From: JAFIHK01 sp041441455
GTDB taxonomy: Bacteria; Bacteroidota; Bacteroidia; Bacteroidales; UBA932
Reading direction: 5' to 3'
Assembly (NCBI GenBank): GCA_041441455.1
Contig: JASDTB010000064.1
Span: forward strand, 1-62,293
Length of the DNA: 62,293 bases
In this document: positions 7,546 to 18,117 of the stretch, piece after piece
How positions within the stretch are numbered: the first letter of the stretch is position 1
Layout: every line of letters begins with the position of its first letter
Position numbers and translations under genes: made by a program
The notes under the pieces: model-generated
Database searches by the model: none
What the model saw: the letters and a program-made list of their open reading frames with translations, nothing else
What the model was told of the DNA's origin: nothing

Positions 7546-8557
7546 AGAGCTTGATAACGATAGATATAAAGAAAAAATATTTTCTAAACTAACTAATCGC
7601 AGTCAAGTATATTCATTTAAGAAATACTTAAAAATAGCAGCAGTACTTGTTCCTCTTTTGGTTGGGCTTTCTGCTCTCTACACTATCTACTTCTCAAAAC
7701 AAGACAATAATCAAGTTATTTTACCAGGAAGAGAGGTTGCGGTAGTTGAGCTACCAAATGGTCGTCAGATAAAAATAGATTCAAAGAAGAGCTCTCCCCT
7801 AAAGTTTGCTGACAATAAAGCTAAAATAGATGACATCGAGGTCTCAGAAGTTGGCTCTATATTAGAGGCAATAGATATAGCTCAATCGGTGAATGACTTC
7901 ATTAAACCAGATTATCTCGACATCATAATCCCAGCAGGCGGAGTATTTTCAATGACGCTTGAAGACAACTCAAAAGTATGGCTCAATTCGAGAACTCGTA
8001 TGAGATTCCCTTTGAAATTTTCAAAAACCGAAAGACGAGTTTTTGTAGATGGTGAGGCATATTTCGAGGTCACTAAAAGTGATGTGCCATTCATTGTCTC
8101 AACAGATAAATCCGACATAAAAGTATTGGGAACCTCTTTTAATGTTAATAGCTATAAAGACGAGAAAGATATTACTGTTGCCCTTTTGACCGGCAAAGTA
8201 AATTTCTTGTCAAATAATGGAGCTGTTAATGAGATTCTAACACCTGGAGAGTGTGTAAAACTAGATAGAGCATCTGGTAAGGCCATAAAATACACCGACG
8301 AAGCTGAACTTTATTCTCTATGGCATACAGGAGTATTCAAATTCAGAGACCAAAAGCTAAGCGACATTATCAGAGTTCTACAACGTTGGTATGACTTTGA
8401 GGTTATCTATGAAAATCAAGAAGTGATGAATCTTCGATTTTCAACCATTGCAACTAAAACCGATCCATTGGAAAATGTGCTAAATCTTCTTAAAAAGACC
8501 AACACCTTAGAGTATGGAATCCGTGGAAAAAAGGTTGCATTAGCAATTTCAAAATAA
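7472..8557 (+). CDS. FecR-type anti-sigma factor
   Basis: This is the transmembrane regulator that holds the sigma factor and passes on signals from the outer-membrane receptor. The 361-residue protein has a short cytoplasmic N-terminus (1-50), one membrane span (about 52-74), a periplasmic FecR domain (about 145-260, with 'DNSKVWLNSRTRMRFP' and 'VDGEAYFEV'), and a C-terminal DUF4974-type domain (about 285-358, 'LSDIIRVLQRWYDFEVIYEN'). The start overlaps the sigma gene by 74 nt; no other good start is seen for over 100 codons. SusC, 23 nt downstream, carries the partner STN domain. Confidence 0.92.
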   Translation: MIQEENNFRNKADVKKALEQIDLYKELDNDRYKEKIFSKLTNRSQVYSFKKYLKIAAVLVPLLVGLSALYTIYFSKQDNNQVILPGREVAVVELPNGRQIKIDSKKSSPLKFADNKAKIDDIEVSEVGSILEAIDIAQSVNDFIKPDYLDIIIPAGGVFSMTLEDNSKVWLNSRTRMRFPLKFSKTERRVFVDGEAYFEVTKSDVPFIVSTDKSDIKVLGTSFNVNSYKDEKDITVALLTGKVNFLSNNGAVNEILTPGECVKLDRASGKAIKYTDEAELYSLWHTGVFKFRDQKLSDIIRVLQRWYDFEVIYENQEVMNLRFSTIATKTDPLENVLNLLKKTNTLEYGIRGKKVALAISK

Positions 8558-8580
8558 AGATCATTTAACTAAATAAACTG

Positions 8581-11500
8581 ATGAAACTAAAAAGAAAATT
8601 AACGATTAACTACTGCATCTCATTTCTGATGATGATTCTCTTGCAGTGTAATCTTCTGTTGGCACAGACAGGAGCTAATGTCACTGTTGATTTCAAAGGA
8701 GAGAAGATCTCTGTTGTGTTGAGAGAGATTGAAAAACAGACAGGATATAACTTCAGTTATAATTCCGATCAATTGGCAACTCTAGGAAACATCACATATA
8801 GTGCAAAACAGGTCTCAGTAGAGACAGCTTTGAAGACTATTCTAGGAAGCACATTTACTTATGAAATCACAGATAAAAACATTGTGATTATGCCTTCAAA
8901 ACCACAAGCAAACGAAAAAGGTGTTGTAAAAGGGCGCATATTAGATGATGCTGGGCAACCTCTTCCGGGAGCTTCGATTACATTAAAGGGTTCTAAAAAG
9001 GGTGTCTTGGCAAATCAAGACGGTACCTATTCAATTGAAGTTCCTGGATTGGCTAGTGCAGTTCTAGAGTTCAATTTCTTAGGAATGAAGACAGAATCAA
9101 TTACGGTAAGAGGCAGAAAAACAATTGATGTAATCTTAAAAACCGATGACAGAGTGTTAGCAGAAGTAGTGGTAGTAGGTGCTTACGGTATGGCCCAAAA
9201 ACGCTCTGACATGGTTGGTAGTGCTTTTCAATTAGACAACAAACAACTTGAGAGCCTTCCAAAAGGCAGAGTCGATCAACTTCTTGATGGGATGGCTCCT
9301 GGTATTAGCATACAGCCAAATAGCGATGCACCAAACTCAACACGTGTCAGAAATAATGTAAGAATAAGGGGTGATGCATCAATGTCCGCGTCAAAAGAGC
9401 CACTTTGGATTGTTGATGGATCTCAGTTTTATACTGGAGATAATACGAATATGATTCCTGGAATGAGTACCTCAGTAAGCCCACTTACATTCATTGATCC
9501 TAATGATATTGAGTCTATTACGGTATTAAAAGATGCCGCTTCAACTTCGATTTATGGAGCAAATGGAGCAAACGGGGTTATTATAATTAAAACTAAAAGC
9601 GGAAGGAAAGGAAAAACAGCATTTAGACTATCTGCTCGAAATGGTGTTTCTATTATCAATCAAAATACTAAATACAAAGTTTTAGATAGTAAACAGTATT
9701 TAACTCTTGCCAGAGAGGCATATATAAATGCAGGTAAAGATCCAGAACTATTTCCATTTCAAGATAATGATATGAATAAATACAGCCAAACCAATACAGA
9801 TTGGTCGGATGTATATTACACAATGGGAAATACTCAAGAGGCTAATATAGCGATTATGGGAGGAGCCGAGAAATCACGTTTCTACATTTCGGGATCTTAT
9901 TTTCAAAATAAATCTACAGTAGATGGTAATGTTCAACAACGTTACTCTATTAGAAGCAATAACGATATTGATGTTACAGATAGATTAACAGCTAATTTTA
10001 GAGTGGGAGTCTCTTATAATACAAATAAGATTTTCAACCCAGGGAAAGATTATTATAGCTTACTTCCAATTTTTTCTCCTTATAATGAAGATGGAACTTT
10101 CAGACTCTTCAATAAAATTGTAGATGGACGAGATGAAAACGGGAATATTAAGTATAAAACACTTAAATTCTTTAATAATGTTGCTGAGAGAGAGCAGAAT
10201 GATAATGAACAAAAATCATTGATGACAAATGTTAACGCCTCATTAGAATATAATATTGCTGAAGGGTTAAAATTTACTACTCAATTTGGGATAGACTATC
10301 AGAGCTCCTTTGAAGACACATATAGTGCAAGAACAAACTGGTCGGGAATGACATTTGATGGTAAACCAGAGGGATATGCATCAAAATCACATGTGAATCT
10401 TTTTAACTGGACTAATATCAATAGATTAAACTATTCAAAATCCATTGGTAGGCACAATATAGGAGCCCTTGTTGGTTCCGAAATGAGATCAAAAGAGTAC
10501 CACACCTTATCATCAAATGGGTCGGGTTTTGTAAATGACCATATTAGAGAGGTATCTTATGCAGTCAGTAGGTCTGGCACTAGTTCAGCTAGCATAGGTA
10601 GAGAGATGTCTTTCTTTGGTCAAGCTAGCTACAATTATGACCAAAAATACTATCTATCGGTAACCTTCAGAAAGGATGGAAATTCAAGTTTCGGAAAAGA
10701 TGTTCGTTGGGTAAACTTTGGATCTATTGGAGCATCATGGAATATTCATAATGAAAAGTACTTTAAAAGTAAAATAATCAACCTTCTAAAACTCAAAGCG
10801 AGCTTTGGTACCAATGGTAACTCAAGAATAGGATCAGAGCAAGCTTTAGGACTCTATTCTTATAAAGAAAGCGATAACTATGCAGGTGAATCGGGAAGCA
10901 CAATGTCTGTAGGCCCAAATCCTAGACTAAGTTGGGAGACTACTTACATGCTAAATGTTGGTTTGAGAGCTGAGATTCTTAAAAGAGTAGATATCGAAAT
11001 TGAGGCTTATAACAATAAAACAGTAGATCTATTAAGCGATATTGATGTTTCTAGAACAACTGGAGATACTAGAGTCTATAGAAATATCGGTTCAATACAA
11101 AACAGAGGCATCGAACTAACTGTCTCTTCAAAAAATATTATTTCAGATGAGTTCTCTTGGCAGACAGATTTCAACATTTCGCACAATAGTAATAAGCTAC
11201 TTGAACTGTATAATGGCATTGAGAAGGTTATGGAAACAAAAATATTGAGAGAAGGTCAAGATATGAATACATACTACTTAATTCGTTGGGCTGGTGTAGA
11301 CCCAAGAGATGGTGCTCCACTTTGGTATGATGCAGATGGAGGTCTTACTAGAGTTTATAGTATTGATAATAGAGTGCCTGGAAAATCATCAACTCCAGAT
11401 TTGTTTGGAGGAATCACCAATATCTTCATGTACAAAAATTGGACACTTAGAATTTTAGCAAACTACACAATTGGGGGTTATGGATTCTCTTCATTTGGAA

Positions 11501-11877
11501 GAGGGGTAATGTCAGACGGTTTAAATATTATGGATGATAATCAATCTATTAACCAACTTGATAGATGGCAGAATCCTGGTGATTTGGCAATGTCTCCAAA
11601 ATTAATCTGGGGAGTTTCTACCAAGTCGATCATGAACTCTACAAGATTTTTACACTCAAAAACAAATATTAGATTGCAAAATGTTGCTCTATCTTATACG
11701 CTTAAAAATAAATGGTTAGAAAGAAACGGTATAAAATCTTGTCAATTCTCTCTAATTGGGGATAATCTTGGAGTTTGGACACCTTATGACAAAACCAACA
11801 GGAGTTCGTACAAACAGTCCATGAGCGGATACCCTATGGAATCAACAATAACATTAAGTATCGACATGTCATTCTAA
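8581..11877 (+). CDS. SusC/RagA-family TonB-dependent outer-membrane receptor
   Basis: The 1098-residue receptor has a signal peptide (about 1-29), an STN signalling domain (about 34-105), a carboxypeptidase-D-like domain (about 112-190, 'GRILDDAGQPLPGASITLKG') and a plug starting near 195 ('VVVGAYGMAQKRSDMVGS' in part). The plug has the SusC motif 'DPNDIESITVLKDAAS' and is followed by a 22-strand barrel. The STN domain matches signal transfer to the adjacent FecR protein. SusC works with SusD to import oligomers; here the neighbours include a peptidase rather than glycan hydrolases, so peptides are a plausible substrate, as for RagAB. The substrate itself cannot be read from the sequence. 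Confidence 0.95.
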   Translation: MKLKRKLTINYCISFLMMILLQCNLLLAQTGANVTVDFKGEKISVVLREIEKQTGYNFSYNSDQLATLGNITYSAKQVSVETALKTILGSTFTYEITDKNIVIMPSKPQANEKGVVKGRILDDAGQPLPGASITLKGSKKGVLANQDGTYSIEVPGLASAVLEFNFLGMKTESITVRGRKTIDVILKTDDRVLAEVVVVGAYGMAQKRSDMVGSAFQLDNKQLESLPKGRVDQLLDGMAPGISIQPNSDAPNSTRVRNNVRIRGDASMSASKEPLWIVDGSQFYTGDNTNMIPGMSTSVSPLTFIDPNDIESITVLKDAASTSIYGANGANGVIIIKTKSGRKGKTAFRLSARNGVSIINQNTKYKVLDSKQYLTLAREAYINAGKDPELFPFQDNDMNKYSQTNTDWSDVYYTMGNTQEANIAIMGGAEKSRFYISGSYFQNKSTVDGNVQQRYSIRSNNDIDVTDRLTANFRVGVSYNTNKIFNPGKDYYSLLPIFSPYNEDGTFRLFNKIVDGRDENGNIKYKTLKFFNNVAEREQNDNEQKSLMTNVNASLEYNIAEGLKFTTQFGIDYQSSFEDTYSARTNWSGMTFDGKPEGYASKSHVNLFNWTNINRLNYSKSIGRHNIGALVGSEMRSKEYHTLSSNGSGFVNDHIREVSYAVSRSGTSSASIGREMSFFGQASYNYDQKYYLSVTFRKDGNSSFGKDVRWVNFGSIGASWNIHNEKYFKSKIINLLKLKASFGTNGNSRIGSEQALGLYSYKESDNYAGESGSTMSVGPNPRLSWETTYMLNVGLRAEILKRVDIEIEAYNNKTVDLLSDIDVSRTTGDTRVYRNIGSIQNRGIELTVSSKNIISDEFSWQTDFNISHNSNKLLELYNGIEKVMETKILREGQDMNTYYLIRWAGVDPRDGAPLWYDADGGLTRVYSIDNRVPGKSSTPDLFGGITNIFMYKNWTLRILANYTIGGYGFSSFGRGVMSDGLNIMDDNQSINQLDRWQNPGDLAMSPKLIWGVSTKSIMNSTRFLHSKTNIRLQNVALSYTLKNKWLERNGIKSCQFSLIGDNLGVWTPYDKTNRSSYKQSMSGYPMESTITLSIDMSF

Positions 11878-11889
11878 ACTGTGAAAAAA

Positions 11890-13302
11890 ATGAAAAAATT
11901 ATATAAAAGCATACTTGTACTGATTCTATCAACAGTAACAATCCAATCATGCAACTTCTTAGAGGTTGATCAGATAGGAAAGACAACTATACCCAAGTTC
12001 TTTTCAGACATGGAGGGATTAAGAGCCTCTCTTCCCGGAACATATAGTGAAGTATATAACTATTATAGTACTGAGTTTTATAAATATCCCGATGTAGCTG
12101 GAAACATGTTGTATCTAAATGGAATAGGTACAGGAGCAGACATGGTTAATCAATTCAACTACACATTTACCCCAGACAATGAGGTCGAAGCAGTAGGATA
12201 TATCTGGAGAAAGATCTATGTTGCAATGGCCAATGCCAACAACATAATTGAATACAGCCCAGCATTGGAGGAGAAATTTCCGACTCATATTCAAGAGATT
12301 AAGTTTATCAGAGCTCAGGCACTTTTCATAAGAGCCCTTAGCCATTTTGATTTAGTTAGAGTTTATGCTCAACCTTATAACTTCACTGCTGATGCGTCTC
12401 ATATTGGAGTTCCTGTTTTGCTAAAAACACCTGGACCAAGCTCAAATTTGGGAAGAAATAGTGTTAAAGAGACATATGATCAAATCGAGAAAGATCTTAA
12501 ACTCTCTATAGTTGAATTTGGTACTAATCCATTCAAAGATGCATATCATGCATCCAAAAAGGCATCTGAAGCACTTTTATCGAGAGTATATTTATATAAA
12601 GAGCAATGGGATAGCGTAATAAAATACTCTTCTCTAGTTATAGCAAACACTAACCTCTCGACCGGAACTGATTATACAGATATGTATAATAAAATGGCCC
12701 CTGGTGTAGAGTCCATCTTTAGACTAAATGGATTGAAAAAAAGTACTACACTTGGTAAATTTTACAACTCGCAAACTCCGATTTATATTCCATCCGACAC
12801 TCTGATATCTCTATTTGATAATCCATCAGATATCAGATTATCGCTACTTAAAAACTCTGAGGGCAAACCAATCTGTCTTAAATATTACATAACAAGTCAA
12901 GTTGCCGAAATCGACAAACATTATGATCCTTTTGTTTTGAGACTTTCAGAAATTTACTTGAACAGAGCAGAGGCCTATCTTAATAAAAATATGCTTGCCG
13001 AAGCAGCTGCTGACGTAAAGCAGATTATCGCGAGAGCTTATGGTAAAACACCTGCGGAGATCACTATCGATGAATCTAGCAAAGAGGCATTAGCAGCGGT
13101 AATCATCAAAGAGAGAACTAAAGAGTTATGCTTCGAAGCTCACAATCTTTTCGACATAACAAGACAAAAGAGATCGCTAGTTCGCGAGAGTAAGACAAAC
13201 TCAACTGTCAAAAAATTGAGCTATCCGAACAAGAAATTCATTCTTCCAATTCCACAGACTGAGTTGAATGCTAATCCAAATATGGTTCAGAATCCACTAT
13301 AA
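11890..13302 (+). CDS. SusD/RagB-family surface lipoprotein
   Basis: SusD proteins form the lid over the SusC channel and bind substrate at the cell surface. The 470-residue protein has a lipoprotein signal with Cys21 ('TIQSCNFLEV'), the early 'FLEVDQIGKTTIPKFFSD' region typical of the family, TPR-like helices in the middle ('FIRAQALFIRALSHFDLVR' core 'RALSHFDLVR'), and the C-terminal 'ELCFEAHNLFDITR' and 'ILPIPQTELNANPNM'. A GTG nine bases earlier is in frame; the ATG at 11890 gives a normal signal peptide. It is slightly short for the family. Confidence 0.93.
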   Translation: MKKLYKSILVLILSTVTIQSCNFLEVDQIGKTTIPKFFSDMEGLRASLPGTYSEVYNYYSTEFYKYPDVAGNMLYLNGIGTGADMVNQFNYTFTPDNEVEAVGYIWRKIYVAMANANNIIEYSPALEEKFPTHIQEIKFIRAQALFIRALSHFDLVRVYAQPYNFTADASHIGVPVLLKTPGPSSNLGRNSVKETYDQIEKDLKLSIVEFGTNPFKDAYHASKKASEALLSRVYLYKEQWDSVIKYSSLVIANTNLSTGTDYTDMYNKMAPGVESIFRLNGLKKSTTLGKFYNSQTPIYIPSDTLISLFDNPSDIRLSLLKNSEGKPICLKYYITSQVAEIDKHYDPFVLRLSEIYLNRAEAYLNKNMLAEAAADVKQIIARAYGKTPAEITIDESSKEALAAVIIKERTKELCFEAHNLFDITRQKRSLVRESKTNSTVKKLSYPNKKFILPIPQTELNANPNMVQNPL

Positions 13303-13317
13303 AAGACATTAATTGAG

Positions 13318-13785
13318 ATGAAAAAAATTACATTAAAAATATTTTTGATTGCATTTTCGGCTATTATTGCATCCTCATGCGGTAAAGATGAATACAAACC
13401 ATTAGATGAGCCATTTGTACACATTATGAAAGACGAATTATCTGCAGTTACAGTTAACTCGTCGGCAAACTATATTGCCACATATAATGTCTATTTGAGT
13501 TCTGCCTCTTTGACAGAAAATCTTGAGGTTACATACGAAATCTTAAAAGGATCTGGACTTGTCGAAGGTGAAGATTACCAAATGATAACAACAGGTAATA
13601 AATTAGTATTTCTTCCAAGAATTTTTGATATGCCTATAAGAATTAAGTGGCTTCCTAAACCAGTAGATCCAACGAAGGATAATACACTGAAAATTCGGAT
13701 TACAGGCAACTCGAAAAATTTTACAATTGGACTTCCTGGCACCAATCAACAGCAAGGCTTATTTGTAATCACAAAAGTAAATTAA
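13318..13785 (+). CDS. small surface lipoprotein of the SusCD locus
   Basis: The 155-residue protein has a lipoprotein signal with Cys21 ('ASSCGK') and a mostly beta-strand body, consistent with one or two Ig-like domains. Its position after susD matches DUF4843-type or SusE-like accessory lipoproteins that help capture substrate at the surface. It is shorter than typical DUF4843 proteins, so that family name is tentative. The gene lies 15 nt after susD and a few bases before the peptidase gene, so it is clearly within the operon. Confidence 0.75.
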   Translation: MKKITLKIFLIAFSAIIASSCGKDEYKPLDEPFVHIMKDELSAVTVNSSANYIATYNVYLSSASLTENLEVTYEILKGSGLVEGEDYQMITTGNKLVFLPRIFDMPIRIKWLPKPVDPTKDNTLKIRITGNSKNFTIGLPGTNQQQGLFVITKVN

Positions 13786-13789
13786 ATTG

Positions 13790-16591
13790 ATGAGGTTTTT
13801 GTTTAGTATATTGAGTAGCTCTTTACTCCTCCTTGTCGCAAATTTTGCGGCAGGGAAGGAGCTGAAGAGTGATCCCTCATTATTAAAAGGCAAACTCGAT
13901 AATGGTCTCACCTACTATGTCCAAAAAAACGACAATCCGAAAGGGAGAGCTGTCTTTAGACTCTTTATTAAGTCGGGTTCAGTTTTAGAAGACGAAAATC
14001 AACGTGGGCTGGCTCACTTCATCGAACATATGGCATTTAATGGAATCGAAGGATTTCCTGGAAGTTCGTTAATCTCATTTTTAGAGAGGAATGGAGCGAA
14101 ATTCGGACGCGATATCAATGCCCATACATCAATGAATGAGACGGTTTATAAACTCGATTTGCCATTAAGGAATAAAGAATTTACTGACTCAGTCTTAAAT
14201 ATCTTGTCGGGATGGACAGGTGGATTGCTATTTGATCCAAATGAAATTGATCAAGAGAGAGGTGTTATCGTATCTGAATGGTATACAAGATCAGGTAACG
14301 ATCTGTCAACGAGATTTTTGAACGAACTCTTGAATGGCTCCAAATTTAGTAAGAGACTCACAATTGGGGATACTGCTGTAATTAAGAATTTTAAATATGA
14401 GACAATACGATCATTTTATAACGACTGGTATCGACCATCATTAATGGCGGTATCTGTTGTTGGAGATATTGATACAGAACAAATTGTTACAACTTTAAAT
14501 TCAAAATTCTCTAAACTTCAAAACAACTCCAAACGCAAATATATCGAGCATAAAATTGACAATTTCAAAGTCGATAGTTTATCTATCTTGTTCGATAAGT
14601 CTGCCCAAAAGAGTGATTTGACGATAGTAAGATTCTATGATAAAAAGGGTGGGATGCAAAATGAAAACGATTATTTTGAATATCTCAAACGCTCTTTTTA
14701 CAATAGATTATCAAAGCAAAGATTAGCTTCGTTGTCGATAGAGCAGAGGAGCTACTCAAAAGGAAACGTTGGACTGACTACCTTTTTAAACACGAAAGGG
14801 GTACATCAAGTATCTGCCGATATTCGCCCCGATAAACTTATTGTAGGAATCAGCGAGTTAATGATTGATGCCGAAAATATTGAGAGATATGGATTCACTA
14901 ACTCAGAAATTGAGAAGATGAAAAAAATCTATTTGTCGGAGTTGAAAAGAAAAGCAAGCTCCTCAAACAAACGTGAGTCTTCGGCAATAACAGATGAGAT
15001 TTACAACGACTTTTTCAATAGAATACCAGTCGTAGAGCCATCTTACGAATACCAACTTGCTCAAAAATATATCGACAAAATTGACTCAGTAGCAATTCTC
15101 TCATTTATAAAGAGATTAGACACTCGCAATACCAGAGCTAAGTATATTATCACTACTAACGACTCACTGATTGCTAAAAAGCTATCTCCTAAAAAAATGT
15201 TCGATATTGCAGATTCAATCAAAAAACTTCAACTAAGTCGTTATTTCAAGGCTGTCAAAATGCATAAATCGCTTGTTGATGAATTTGAATCAAAAGGGAA
15301 GATCGTCGAAAAGAGGCTAATTAAGGAGGTCGATGCATATAAGTATGAGCTTTCTAATGGAGTGACAGTTATCTATAAAGAGTCTGCGCTTGATAAAGGA
15401 AAGATTCAGATTAGTGGATTTAGAAAAGGGGGTCTATATGAACTAGATTCTACCGATTACTCCGAAGGTCTCTTTGCTGCTCCAGCAGTATCGTCGAGTG
15501 GAGCAGCAAAGTTTACCCGCGAAGAGCTAAGTAATTACCTTGCTGGAAACACAGCCTCTGTTAGGTTTCTAATTGATAAGACCCGAAGTGGAATTGTAGG
15601 AGGATCCGATCTTTCAGACATTACAACTCTCTTTGAGCTTATTCGCCTTAAGTGGATGGAACCAAAATGCGACTCTGCAATGTTTGAAATCCTTAAACGA
15701 AAGTATATTGAAGATCTCAAAATGGTCAAAAAGACAAAAGGTGAGATTTTCAGTGAAGAGTTTGGAAAGATCATACAAAGAGGCGACTATACAACAAGGG
15801 AATTATCGGTAGAAGAGGTCACCAAAATAGACTTTTCTAGACTAATGTCAATCTACGAAAAATCCTTTGGCATAGCAGATGGTTATTGCTTTATCATACT
15901 GGCAGACTCAAATAGTGAAGAGATTGAAGAGTACATCGAAAAATATTTAGGATCATTGCCATTTGGAAAGAGAGAGATCTCTTATAAATACAAGGGTGCC
16001 GCAATCAATTTAGATTCAGCCAGATTCGAAAAAAGTAGTGGAGACGGACAGAAAAGCACTGTACTAATCGTGTCGCAAGTTGATAAATTAGCTGACCCCT
16101 TAAGAGAGTTTAACCTAAAACTTGATCTTGCAAAAAGTGTCTTGAGAAAACGTCTCTTGACTCAACTAAGAGAAAAGATGGGAAAAGTATATAGTGTAAG
16201 CGTCTCTGCTGGCTCAATTGCTATTCCGGCTAATCTAACAAGAACAACCATCTCCTTTAGTTGTACACCACAAGATGCACAACTATTGATAGATGAGTGT
16301 GCAAAGATTATCGATCAAATGGTTGCCGATCCGAAAGGATTTGAAAGTGAACTATCCGATGCAAAGAAAATGCTAAAAGCAGACAATAAATCGGAGAGAG
16401 ACAAAAATTCATATTGGAGTGCTTTTCTCCGTAGTGTTGCCTATAACCAAGACAACTACTGGAGCTTCGCGACCAATTACGACAATTTGGTAGACTCTAT
16501 AACAAGCGAAGATATTGCAACCATTATAGAGAGCTATATCCAAAAAACTCCTAAAATAATTGGAGTACAAAACCCAGATAATAATAAATAA
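13790..16591 (+). CDS. M16-family (insulinase/pitrilysin) zinc peptidase
   Basis: The 933-residue protein starts with a signal peptide (about 1-22, ending 'NFAAGK'), so it acts in the periplasm or at the outer membrane. The inverted zinc motif HxxEH is intact: His76, Glu79 and His80 in 'GLAHFIEHMAFNG', with a third ligand Glu near 156 in 'IDQERGVIVSEW'. A second, inactive M16 half follows from about residue 510, giving the two-half PqqL/FusC-like layout that encloses peptides. An in-frame TTG precedes the ATG at 13790; the ATG is preferred. Placement between SusCD and another lipoprotein suggests it cuts imported peptides. Confidence 0.92.
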   Translation: MRFLFSILSSSLLLLVANFAAGKELKSDPSLLKGKLDNGLTYYVQKNDNPKGRAVFRLFIKSGSVLEDENQRGLAHFIEHMAFNGIEGFPGSSLISFLERNGAKFGRDINAHTSMNETVYKLDLPLRNKEFTDSVLNILSGWTGGLLFDPNEIDQERGVIVSEWYTRSGNDLSTRFLNELLNGSKFSKRLTIGDTAVIKNFKYETIRSFYNDWYRPSLMAVSVVGDIDTEQIVTTLNSKFSKLQNNSKRKYIEHKIDNFKVDSLSILFDKSAQKSDLTIVRFYDKKGGMQNENDYFEYLKRSFYNRLSKQRLASLSIEQRSYSKGNVGLTTFLNTKGVHQVSADIRPDKLIVGISELMIDAENIERYGFTNSEIEKMKKIYLSELKRKASSSNKRESSAITDEIYNDFFNRIPVVEPSYEYQLAQKYIDKIDSVAILSFIKRLDTRNTRAKYIITTNDSLIAKKLSPKKMFDIADSIKKLQLSRYFKAVKMHKSLVDEFESKGKIVEKRLIKEVDAYKYELSNGVTVIYKESALDKGKIQISGFRKGGLYELDSTDYSEGLFAAPAVSSSGAAKFTREELSNYLAGNTASVRFLIDKTRSGIVGGSDLSDITTLFELIRLKWMEPKCDSAMFEILKRKYIEDLKMVKKTKGEIFSEEFGKIIQRGDYTTRELSVEEVTKIDFSRLMSIYEKSFGIADGYCFIILADSNSEEIEEYIEKYLGSLPFGKREISYKYKGAAINLDSARFEKSSGDGQKSTVLIVSQVDKLADPLREFNLKLDLAKSVLRKRLLTQLREKMGKVYSVSVSAGSIAIPANLTRTTISFSCTPQDAQLLIDECAKIIDQMVADPKGFESELSDAKKMLKADNKSERDKNSYWSAFLRSVAYNQDNYWSFATNYDNLVDSITSEDIATIIESYIQKTPKIIGVQNPDNNK

Positions 16592-16602
16592 AACATATCA
16601 AA

Positions 16603-18099
16603 ATGAAAGTGTTGAATAAAATAAGTAAACTGCTTTTGATTTTATCTGCTCTGATAATCACTGCCTCTTGCGCAAAAGAGGTTGCAGAGAGAGAGCAAAA
16701 AATGTACGAAAAGGCCGAAATTATAAGCTACGGTTTTTACCAAGTTGATAATCCAGGTAAAATAACCCGTGACTATATCTTCTCAAATTTAAAACAAGGT
16801 AGTGTTGTTCTACAATTACCAGCTGAGGTAGAGAAAGAGGCTCTGATTGCTAGATTTACAATTACACAGGGAGCTACTTTAACACTAAATGGAGTTCCTC
16901 AAATAAGTGGAGTAACCGTAAATAATTATACTATTCCAAATGACTTTATCGTTAGTAACAGCGGCAACAATATCCGTTTTACTATGACTATCGACAAAGC
17001 ACCAGACTATGTCTTTACAAGAACAACTCCATTCATTTCCGATCAGATTATCGATGTTGTTATGAAACTCAATCCGATAACTGGTAATCCATCAATTGCA
17101 TATAAAGTGGATAGAGTTGAAACAACAGTAGAAAAATTGGCGATGGCAGAACTAGTAAACGGAGAGTGGAAAGTTCTAGGTGACGCTAATGGATTCACAG
17201 AGGGGAGAGTAACCAACCACGATCTTATTTACGATTCGCAAGGATCTCCATATGTTGTATATGCAGACTATACTGCAACTGTAGCCCAAGGAGCTTCGGT
17301 AATGACCTATAAAAATGGATCTTGGAGCTACACAGGAACAAAAGGGATTACACCATTTGTAGCCTCTTACAATGTCATATCGTTAATAGATGAGAAACCG
17401 ATAATCTTCTCAATGAACAACTCTACAGGTGCAGATAAGAGAGCGATGATCTACTCTACATTCGATGGATCGGTATGGACAACAAATCAGAAAATCACAG
17501 GTAGGGCAGCTCCTGGTGGAGTTCCAATGGGAACAAACTCATATTATCCTGTTGTTAAAAAATTTAATAACGACCTATACCTTTACATCTTCAATGCAGG
17601 GGGAACACAATCATTCTCTATTTATAAATACTCTGGAGGAGTATGGTCTACAATCGTAGAGCAATATATAGATGCAGGTGCAACTACATCTTATATGACA
17701 CAAAACGACATGGAGATTGATAAACATGGCAACATCTATGTTACATCAGTTGATAATGCCACTGGTTCTTATAGAATGAAAGTGAAAAAATATGATGTTG
17801 CTACCTCAACTTGGAGTACTTTTGGAGACCTAATATCTACAAGCCAATATTCAAGAGCAACAGACCTTTCAATCTCTCCACTTGGCACAATCTACTTAGC
17901 ATATCACAACGATCTTAAACAACCTGTAGTTACATATTACGACAAAGAGACACGTAACTGGACAACTCCTATAATTCTAGATAATGCAGAATCTTCTGAT
18001 ATATATCTTGAATTTATGCAAAATGGTACAGGATATGCAGGATACTTGAACAGTAGCAAGAATTTTGTAATGTTTAAATACGATACGCCACAAAATTAA
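16603..18099 (+). CDS. lipoprotein with Ig-like N-terminus and propeller-like repeats
   Basis: The 498-residue protein has a lipoprotein signal with Cys23 ('TASCAK'). Residues about 35-135 look like a DUF5018-type Ig-like domain ('FTITQGATLTLNGVPQISGV' core 'GATLTLNGVPQISGVTV'). From about 150 onward there are repeated blade-like units with aromatic-Gly turns such as 'NGEWKVLGD', 'NGSWSYTG', 'GGVWSTIVE' and 'TSTWSTFGD'. These suggest a beta-propeller, often a binding surface. No catalytic motif was seen. As the last gene before the terminator, it probably encodes a surface-exposed binding component of the import system. Confidence 0.8.
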   Translation: MKVLNKISKLLLILSALIITASCAKEVAEREQKMYEKAEIISYGFYQVDNPGKITRDYIFSNLKQGSVVLQLPAEVEKEALIARFTITQGATLTLNGVPQISGVTVNNYTIPNDFIVSNSGNNIRFTMTIDKAPDYVFTRTTPFISDQIIDVVMKLNPITGNPSIAYKVDRVETTVEKLAMAELVNGEWKVLGDANGFTEGRVTNHDLIYDSQGSPYVVYADYTATVAQGASVMTYKNGSWSYTGTKGITPFVASYNVISLIDEKPIIFSMNNSTGADKRAMIYSTFDGSVWTTNQKITGRAAPGGVPMGTNSYYPVVKKFNNDLYLYIFNAGGTQSFSIYKYSGGVWSTIVEQYIDAGATTSYMTQNDMEIDKHGNIYVTSVDNATGSYRMKVKKYDVATSTWSTFGDLISTSQYSRATDLSISPLGTIYLAYHNDLKQPVVTYYDKETRNWTTPIILDNAESSDIYLEFMQNGTGYAGYLNSSKNFVMFKYDTPQN

Positions 18100-18117
18100 T
18101 TGTAACGCATATAAACT

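Noticed and set aside
8581..13302. Classic polysaccharide utilisation locus
   Set aside because: SusC and SusD are present, but no glycoside hydrolase, lyase or sulfatase is nearby; the accessory enzyme is a peptidase.
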